From: JAKBCQ01 sp021807585
Lineage (GTDB): Bacteria; Planctomycetota; Planctomycetia; Isosphaerales; Isosphaeraceae
Direction of reading: 5' to 3'
Assembly (NCBI GenBank): GCA_027325115.1
Contig: DAHWFG010000177.1
Location: forward strand, 1-10,428
DNA: 10,428 nt
The notes beneath the pieces are model-generated. The model was given only the letters and a program-made list of their open reading frames with translations, did not search any database and had not been told where the DNA came from. Of this stretch, positions 5,638-10,428 are shown in pieces (position 1 is the first letter of the stretch; the number at the start of each line of letters is the position of its first letter). A program made the position numbers and the translations under genes.

Positions 5638-6900
5638 ATGAACGACCGGCGTTGGTCGAAGCGGGTGAAATCGGCGCTTCGGGTTCGGTCGTTGCGACCG
5701 ACCGTGGTGAATGCGATTCTCGCCGAGGTGAAGCGCGAAGAGACGCTCGGGCGTCGACCCGTTTCGTTGATGCGGGGTCAGCCCGATACCGAAACGCCCG
5801 CGGAGGTGGTCGAGGCGGCGTGTCGAGCGCTCCGATCGGGGCGGACGGGATATCCCGAGATTCGGGGCGAGGCCGCGCTCCGTCGCGCCGCGGCCCGGAA
5901 GATCGAACGCGAAAGCGGAGTCAAATACGATCCCGATCGAGAGATTTTGATCACCGACGGAGCGACGTGCGGGCTCGCCGCGGCGCTTGGAGCGGTCGTC
6001 GATTCGGGTGACGAAGTCCTGACTCCAGACCCGATTTACGACGCGTACGAGGGGGTGATCGGGGTGTGGGGGGCGATCCCGTCACGGATTACGTCGACGA
6101 TCCGCGACGGTCGTTACCAGTTCGATCGGCTCGCGCTCGAATCCGCGGCAAGTCCGCTGACGAAATCGATTCTGATCAACACCCCCTGGAATCCCGTCGG
6201 CTCCATCCTCCGACCCGAAGAGATGCGCGAGATCGTCGATTTCGCGGTTGATCAAGATCTCGTTATTATTTGTGACGAAATCTATGATTCGTATGTATAC
6301 GATGGAATGCGGCATGTTTCACCGGTCGCGGTCGATCCCCGCGCTCGCGAACGAACGATCGTCGTCAACAGTTTGTCCAAAACGTACGCGATGACGGGAT
6401 GGCGGGTCGGCTATATCGCCGCGCACGAACCGATTTGCGCCGCGATGACTCTCGTGTTGCAGCAATGGAGCCGAGGTCCCGCCACATTTGTACAAGACGC
6501 CGCGGTCGCGGCGCTCGGTTTGAGCGACGATTGGAACCGGTCGATCACGGTCGAATACCAATCGCGGCGCGATCGGGTCGTCGCGGCTCTCAATGATATT
6601 CCGGGAGTCGAGGCGATCGTCCCCGAGGGGGGCCTTTTCGTGATGGCCGATATCCGAGGTTTGGGGGTTCCATCCGATTACGCGCGCGGTTTCCTGCTCC
6701 GCGAGGCCGAGGTCGCGATCGTTCACGGATCGGCGTACGGTCCTTCGGGCGAGGGCTCGCTTCGCATCTCGTTCGCCGCGGGCGGAAGGACGCTCGAAAC
6801 CGGCCTCGCGAGGCTTCGCGACGGCCTGTTACGACTCGGCGACTCGCGCGATCAGCTCGCGGTCAAATCCGCCGCCGAAACCGTTCTGCTGCGAAGTTGA
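5638..6900 (+). CDS. PLP-dependent class I/II aminotransferase
   Basis: The 420-residue protein is a fold-type I aminotransferase that moves an amino group between an amino acid and a 2-oxo acid; it is expected to be cytosolic and dimeric. Visible landmarks: a GYPEIRGEAALRRAAA segment (71-87) typical of the aspartate/aminotransferase Igamma group, Asn185 in NTPWNPVG (181-188), Asp213 and Tyr216 in CDEIYD, the Schiff-base Lys248 in SLSKTYAMTGWRVGY, Arg256, and the substrate-carboxylate Arg376 in SLRISFA. Length is slightly above the usual 380-400; extra residues are at the basic N-terminus and in a C-terminal tail after about 400. ATG at 5638 is preceded by AAGGAG 7 bases upstream, a strong site. 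The gene is followed convergently by the cytochrome gene and shows no biosynthetic partner, so the substrate (aspartate, alanine, aromatic or other) stays open. Codon use is like that of kdsB. Family certain, specificity unknown. Confidence 0.92.
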   Translation: MNDRRWSKRVKSALRVRSLRPTVVNAILAEVKREETLGRRPVSLMRGQPDTETPAEVVEAACRALRSGRTGYPEIRGEAALRRAAARKIERESGVKYDPDREILITDGATCGLAAALGAVVDSGDEVLTPDPIYDAYEGVIGVWGAIPSRITSTIRDGRYQFDRLALESAASPLTKSILINTPWNPVGSILRPEEMREIVDFAVDQDLVIICDEIYDSYVYDGMRHVSPVAVDPRARERTIVVNSLSKTYAMTGWRVGYIAAHEPICAAMTLVLQQWSRGPATFVQDAAVAALGLSDDWNRSITVEYQSRRDRVVAALNDIPGVEAIVPEGGLFVMADIRGLGVPSDYARGFLLREAEVAIVHGSAYGPSGEGSLRISFAAGGRTLETGLARLRDGLLRLGDSRDQLAVKSAAETVLLRS

Positions 6901-6974
6901 CGTTCAAAGAATTCGTTCCTGTAAATACAACCTGCCGTTGATGTGAACGAACCGATCGACGACGATCCTTGCTT

Positions 6975-7020
6975 TTCGACCGCGGGCGATCTTCACGTCG
7001 GGAGGCTCTCCCGCGTCGAA
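6975..7020. terminator. Alternative hairpins between two convergent genes
   Basis: CGGGAG-GCT-CTCCCG (6999-7013) forms a perfect 6-bp GC-rich hairpin. TTCGAC(C)GCGGG (6975-6986) can instead pair with CCCGCGTCGAA (7010-7020) with one bulged base; the two structures exclude each other. The position, 75-120 bases after the aminotransferase stop and 13-58 bases after the cytochrome gene stop on the other strand, fits a bidirectional terminator. No T-tract follows on either strand, so the terminator role is uncertain. Confidence 0.35.
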
Positions 7021-7032
7021 TCGACCGCGCGG

Positions 7033-10000
7033 CTATTTGGGCGAACTCCCCTTGACCGCGGTCGGCGCCGGGGCTTTCAATGATTTGAGATATTCAATCA
7101 GATCGGTGAATTCCAGCGGGGTGAGCCGTTCGGCGATCTCGACGGGCATGATCGAAACCGTCCCCACCTTACGCTCGTCGATTTCCGATTTGGGAATCAC
7201 CATACTTTTTAAGTTTGAATCGATTATCTCGATCGTGAGCGCCGATTCGTTCCGCACGAGCCCGGTCAGCACCTTGCCGTCGGTCGTCGCCAGCACGACG
7301 GGCTGATAACCCGTCGCGAGCCGGTTCGACGGTTCGAGAACCGATCGAATAATCTCGGCAGAATCATATTTGAGCGCAAGCGCGGTAAGATCGGGGCCGA
7401 TATTCGCGGTTCCTCGTCCTCCCGCGGAATGACACTTGACGCAGCCGACCCCTTTGGCGTCGAAGAAGATCTCGGCGCCTTTGGCGGCGTCTCCTTTATG
7501 GCCGAGCGCGAACGCGGACAACTCGGCGGCGGTGAGCCGCTTCTCGGACGGTCGAGCGGGAGCGACGATCGGCTCGGACACCTGCACGCTGAACGACCAC
7601 GTTCCGATCCCCTGCCTCGTCTGGACGAGCAAGCGGTTTCGTCCCTTCGCCAGCCGAACCTTCGCGGTCCCCGAATCGACCGCGTAAGAGCGACCGGTGA
7701 AATTGTAATAAGAGTGAATGAACTTTTCATTTAAAGTAACGTTGATTGTTCCGCTCGACCCAAAAAGCATAATCACATCGCGATCCGAACTCGCGTCGAT
7801 CTCGGTGTAGGCGAAGGCGCACAGATCGGGCGAACCGTTTTTATCGTAGCCGAAGCCGCCTCGGTCTCCCGCTCCTCCTTTCAGGTCGTCGAGCACGATT
7901 CGACCCGTCTTGGGATCTCCCTTGCGCGCTCCCCAGTTGATTTTCCGTCCCTCGGCGCCGACGTGGGTTCGCGTCATATCGATCACGCGATCTCCCAAAA
8001 AAACCTGCGCGGTCGTTCTGGGGAACGGACCGATCACCCGCCATTCGACGATCGGCTCAAAATGCGCTAAGATGCGAGCGAATGTGATCGACGCTTGTTC
8101 GTCCATCGTGATCGATTTCGCCTGATCGCGGATCGGTTCGGCGTAGCGATCACGGAGCGATTCCAGAGCCGCTTGCGCCGAGCGACGCAGCGCGGGATCA
8201 CGATCGCTTAACGTCTTTAAGAACAAGGGAATCGCCGAGGGCTCGGGCGCAGCGGCGAGCGCCTCGATCGCGATCGACCGCGAAGCGGCGTCGTTCGCGA
8301 GCTCGATCAGACGAGGCGACGCGTCGCCGATCAGGTTTCGCACGACGATCGTACGAATCGCCGCTTCGCGCACGCGTTCGTCTTGATCTTTGAGCGATCC
8401 CAGTACAATTGTCTTTACCTCGGGGGGCAAAGGACGCGTCCCTTTGGTTTCGAGTGCGCGGAGCGCGGCGATTCGAATATCGATACTTTTGCTCTTTAAA
8501 AAATCGAGCAAGTCGTTGGGAGGGAGCGCCCCCGCTCTTCCCAGGCTCGGCAGCGCGAGCGCGACGAGTTCGGGGGGGGAATCAAATTGGAATACCAACA
8601 TGAATCGTTGATTGACCGATTCTCGAGTCGGCGCGTCTTCCAGCGCCGCGAGCGCGGCCTTTCGCGTTTCAAGCGGCAACGATCGATTCTTGAGCACGCC
8701 GCCGATCGCGCGAATCGAAGCCGAATCGGCCGAGAGGACGCTTACGAGCGCCTGCAGAACGCCGGGATCGGTCTCGGCGGCGAGCCTCGTGCGCAAAAGC
8801 GGAATGATCGCGCCGCGAACCTGTCCCAACCCCGCGACCGCGACCGCGCGAACCTTGGGGTCGGCGTCGCTTAAGCCTTTAATCATCCCCTTAACCGTCC
8901 ACGCCATTCCGGCGTGATCCCATTCGCTCGTCTTTCGCGGAATCAACCCCGCGAGCGGGTTCGTACCGAACCACTCCCCCTTCCATTCCGGATATGTTAG
9001 ATATTGTCCGCTTAAATTCATAACGATTCGAGCGCGGGTTTCGGACGAATGGATTTGCGGCAGCGCCTCGGAGAGCGCTCTGACCGCGTCGACCGCGAAC
9101 GCGAGGTCGGTCAATCTCAACGCCGATTCGGTTCGCCTGGGATCGTTGAGCGCTTCGAGAATCGCCGCGCCGTCCCAATACGCGAGCGACCGAATCGATC
9201 GCCGAATCGACCAATCGACGAATTCATCTTCGTCGCCGAGCGCCTGAACGAGCGCCGGCCCCGCGGCTTTGTCGCCGATCCGACCGAGCGCGATCGCGGT
9301 CTCGAGCCGAACCCGCGCGTCGACGTCTTTCAACCGCGGAAGCAAACGTTCGACCGCGGCGCGATCGCGACGGATCCCCGCGCTTTTGGCGGCTTGCGCT
9401 CTCACATCCACGTCTTTCGATCCAAGGGCCGAGCGAATCCCCCGCGCCGCTTCGGGAGTGTTGATCGCGTCAAGCGCCCAGATCGCGTGAATCGCCCCGA
9501 CGCCCTTCGCCGAACCCGATAAACGATCGCTTAAATCGCCGACCGCGGCCGCGCCGAGCCGAGCCAGTTCACGGCCCGATTCGAGCCGAACCGAGAGCGA
9601 CGGATCATCAAGCGATTGAATCATCGTCTTTTTATCACCTGATTTCGGTCGAGCGCCGCGAACCGCGATATCGGCGCCGGTGTAACGGAGCCGATAGAGC
9701 CTGCCCGTCTTGGGACCGTCGGCGAGCCAGCCGTTGTACGCCCAATCGACGAGATACATCGAACTCCCGTCGGCGCCGACCGCGAGCGAGAACGGCCGAA
9801 AATCCCCCAGCTTCCCCGCGGTCACAAACGCCTCTCGCACCTTCACCCGATACGAAGCCCCCGATCGCTCGACGACGATCCGATCAACCCGCGACAAACC
9901 CCAATCGCATACGAACATATTCCCGCGATACGCCTGCGGGAGAACGCCTTCGTTATAAATAATCATTTGCGTACCAGACCCGCCGATCTGTCCCGCGACG

Positions 10001-10428
10001 ATCGGCAGCCGCCGAAAAGGCGCAAGCAAAAATTCATACGGGTATCCGTAATGTCCGCCCACAATATGATGCGTTAAACTGTTCGGCCACTGCTTGCTGT
10101 CGTCGTCGTTGCCGTAGGTGAAGACGTCTCCGGTTTCGGTCAGAGCGACCGAAAGCGGATTCCGCTCCCCCGTCGATACGACCTCGAGCCCCGTCCCGTC
10201 GGGGCGAACTCGAATCACCCCCCCGCCGTGAAGACTGATCGCCGCGCCGTCCTTCCCCACGGCGCGCGGTATTCCTTTATCTCCCACCGAGATATACAGA
10301 TATCCGTCGATACTTAGCCGCGTTCCCGAAACGACGTGATCGTTGATTCCGTTAAACCCGGGAAGCTTGGGACCGAGCCCGGTCACAAGATCGACCTTGC
10401 GATCGGCCTTGCCGTCGCCGTCGGTATC
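7033..10428 (-). CDS. PVC-type heme-binding dehydrogenase-like protein: propeller + HEAT repeats + cytochrome c (5' end missing)
   Basis: An open frame continues through the right edge, giving 1131 visible residues; the GTG at 10386 is only an internal Val. Residues 1-250 resemble PQQ/glucose-sorbosone dehydrogenase propellers: DTDGDGKAD at the edge, GERNPLSVAL, and the HHIVGGHYGYPYEF turn. About 269-780 are tandem HEAT-like helical repeats (D..VR..A..ALG.IGD). W796RVIGPF opens a beta-rich, lectin-like segment to about 955. The C-terminal cytochrome domain has the heme motif C996VKCH1000, NIGPDLTAL, EPS..L..GY and candidate distal ligand Met1094 in SIMP, ending in LIEYLKSLK. This is the planctomycete/verrucomicrobial 'PVC-type' arrangement, probably exported and periplasmic or membrane-associated, passing electrons from oxidation of a sugar-like substrate to its own heme. 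That role is inferred from domains; the substrate is unknown. The signal peptide must lie beyond the window. It is convergent with the aminotransferase gene and functionally unlinked to it as far as can be seen. Confidence 0.9.
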   Translation of the reverse strand, partial: DTDGDGKADRKVDLVTGLGPKLPGFNGINDHVVSGTRLSIDGYLYISVGDKGIPRAVGKDGAAISLHGGGVIRVRPDGTGLEVVSTGERNPLSVALTETGDVFTYGNDDDSKQWPNSLTHHIVGGHYGYPYEFLLAPFRRLPIVAGQIGGSGTQMIIYNEGVLPQAYRGNMFVCDWGLSRVDRIVVERSGASYRVKVREAFVTAGKLGDFRPFSLAVGADGSSMYLVDWAYNGWLADGPKTGRLYRLRYTGADIAVRGARPKSGDKKTMIQSLDDPSLSVRLESGRELARLGAAAVGDLSDRLSGSAKGVGAIHAIWALDAINTPEAARGIRSALGSKDVDVRAQAAKSAGIRRDRAAVERLLPRLKDVDARVRLETAIALGRIGDKAAGPALVQALGDEDEFVDWSIRRSIRSLAYWDGAAILEALNDPRRTESALRLTDLAFAVDAVRALSEALPQIHSSETRARIVMNLSGQYLTYPEWKGEWFGTNPLAGLIPRKTSEWDHAGMAWTVKGMIKGLSDADPKVRAVAVAGLGQVRGAIIPLLRTRLAAETDPGVLQALVSVLSADSASIRAIGGVLKNRSLPLETRKAALAALEDAPTRESVNQRFMLVFQFDSPPELVALALPSLGRAGALPPNDLLDFLKSKSIDIRIAALRALETKGTRPLPPEVKTIVLGSLKDQDERVREAAIRTIVVRNLIGDASPRLIELANDAASRSIAIEALAAAPEPSAIPLFLKTLSDRDPALRRSAQAALESLRDRYAEPIRDQAKSITMDEQASITFARILAHFEPIVEWRVIGPFPRTTAQVFLGDRVIDMTRTHVGAEGRKINWGARKGDPKTGRIVLDDLKGGAGDRGGFGYDKNGSPDLCAFAYTEIDASSDRDVIMLFGSSGTINVTLNEKFIHSYYNFTGRSYAVDSGTAKVRLAKGRNRLLVQTRQGIGTWSFSVQVSEPIVAPARPSEKRLTAAELSAFALGHKGDAAKGAEIFFDAKGVGCVKCHSAGGRGTANIGPDLTALALKYDSAEIIRSVLEPSNRLATGYQPVVLATTDGKVLTGLVRNESALTIEIIDSNLKSMVIPKSEIDERKVGTVSIMPVEIAERLTPLEFTDLIEYLKSLKAPAPTAVKGSSPK

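Noticed and set aside
1..10428. CRISPR array, tRNA/rRNA, insertion sequence, phage or defence genes
   Set aside because: I saw no regularly spaced direct repeats, cloverleaf, transposase motif or defence-type domain on either strand.
1..10428. The six genes forming one undescribed functional system
   Set aside because: Three transcription directions, long gaps and unrelated functions (LPS activation, protease, SDR, aminotransferase, cytochrome fusion) argue for an ordinary chromosomal stretch.

Overview
The window looks like chromosomal DNA of a planctomycete (phylum Planctomycetota; family not resolved). Three things support this. The secreted subtilase has an N-terminal LExR.LLS signature (residues 22-29) in place of a classical signal peptide. 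A very long protein combines a PQQ/sorbosone-dehydrogenase-like propeller, HEAT repeats and a CxxCH cytochrome domain, the 'PVC-type' arrangement abundant in this phylum. kdsB indicates Kdo-containing lipopolysaccharide and so a Gram-negative-type envelope. Base composition is roughly 60% G+C by eye, with a clearly AT-richer gene at the left edge.

Layout. Positions 1-649 (minus) hold the 5' part of a secreted HAF-repeat-type protein that runs off the left edge. Positions 650-1098 are non-coding and contain a 24-bp imperfect palindrome and a long 27-bp-arm inverted repeat resembling a REP/BIME-type element. Positions 1099-1827 (minus) encode a classical short-chain dehydrogenase with a TTG start. 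Positions 2002-3819 (minus) encode the secreted S8 serine protease, with a long Pro/Gln/Ser/Thr/Ala linker and an unrecognised C-terminal region. Positions 3820-4512 are a 693-bp divergent intergenic region with a candidate promoter and leader hairpin for kdsB. kdsB (4513-5280, plus, TTG start) is followed by a 357-bp gap and a PLP-dependent fold-type I aminotransferase (5638-6900, plus). A short convergent gap with mutually exclusive hairpins separates it from the PVC-type cytochrome c/HEAT/propeller protein (7033-10428, minus), whose N-terminus lies beyond the right edge.

How they work together. I see no compact operon. Spacings of 174-693 bp suggest mostly single-gene transcription units. 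Four of the six genes act on or outside the cytoplasmic membrane or concern the envelope (HAF protein, subtilase, KdsB product, PVC dehydrogenase). The SDR and aminotransferase are generic metabolic enzymes of unknown substrate. I found no tRNA, rRNA, CRISPR array, transposase, defence locus or convincing undescribed system. The most unusual signals are the strong over-representation of CGATCG, the REP-like inverted repeat, the base-composition shift of the HAF-type gene, and the protease architecture.
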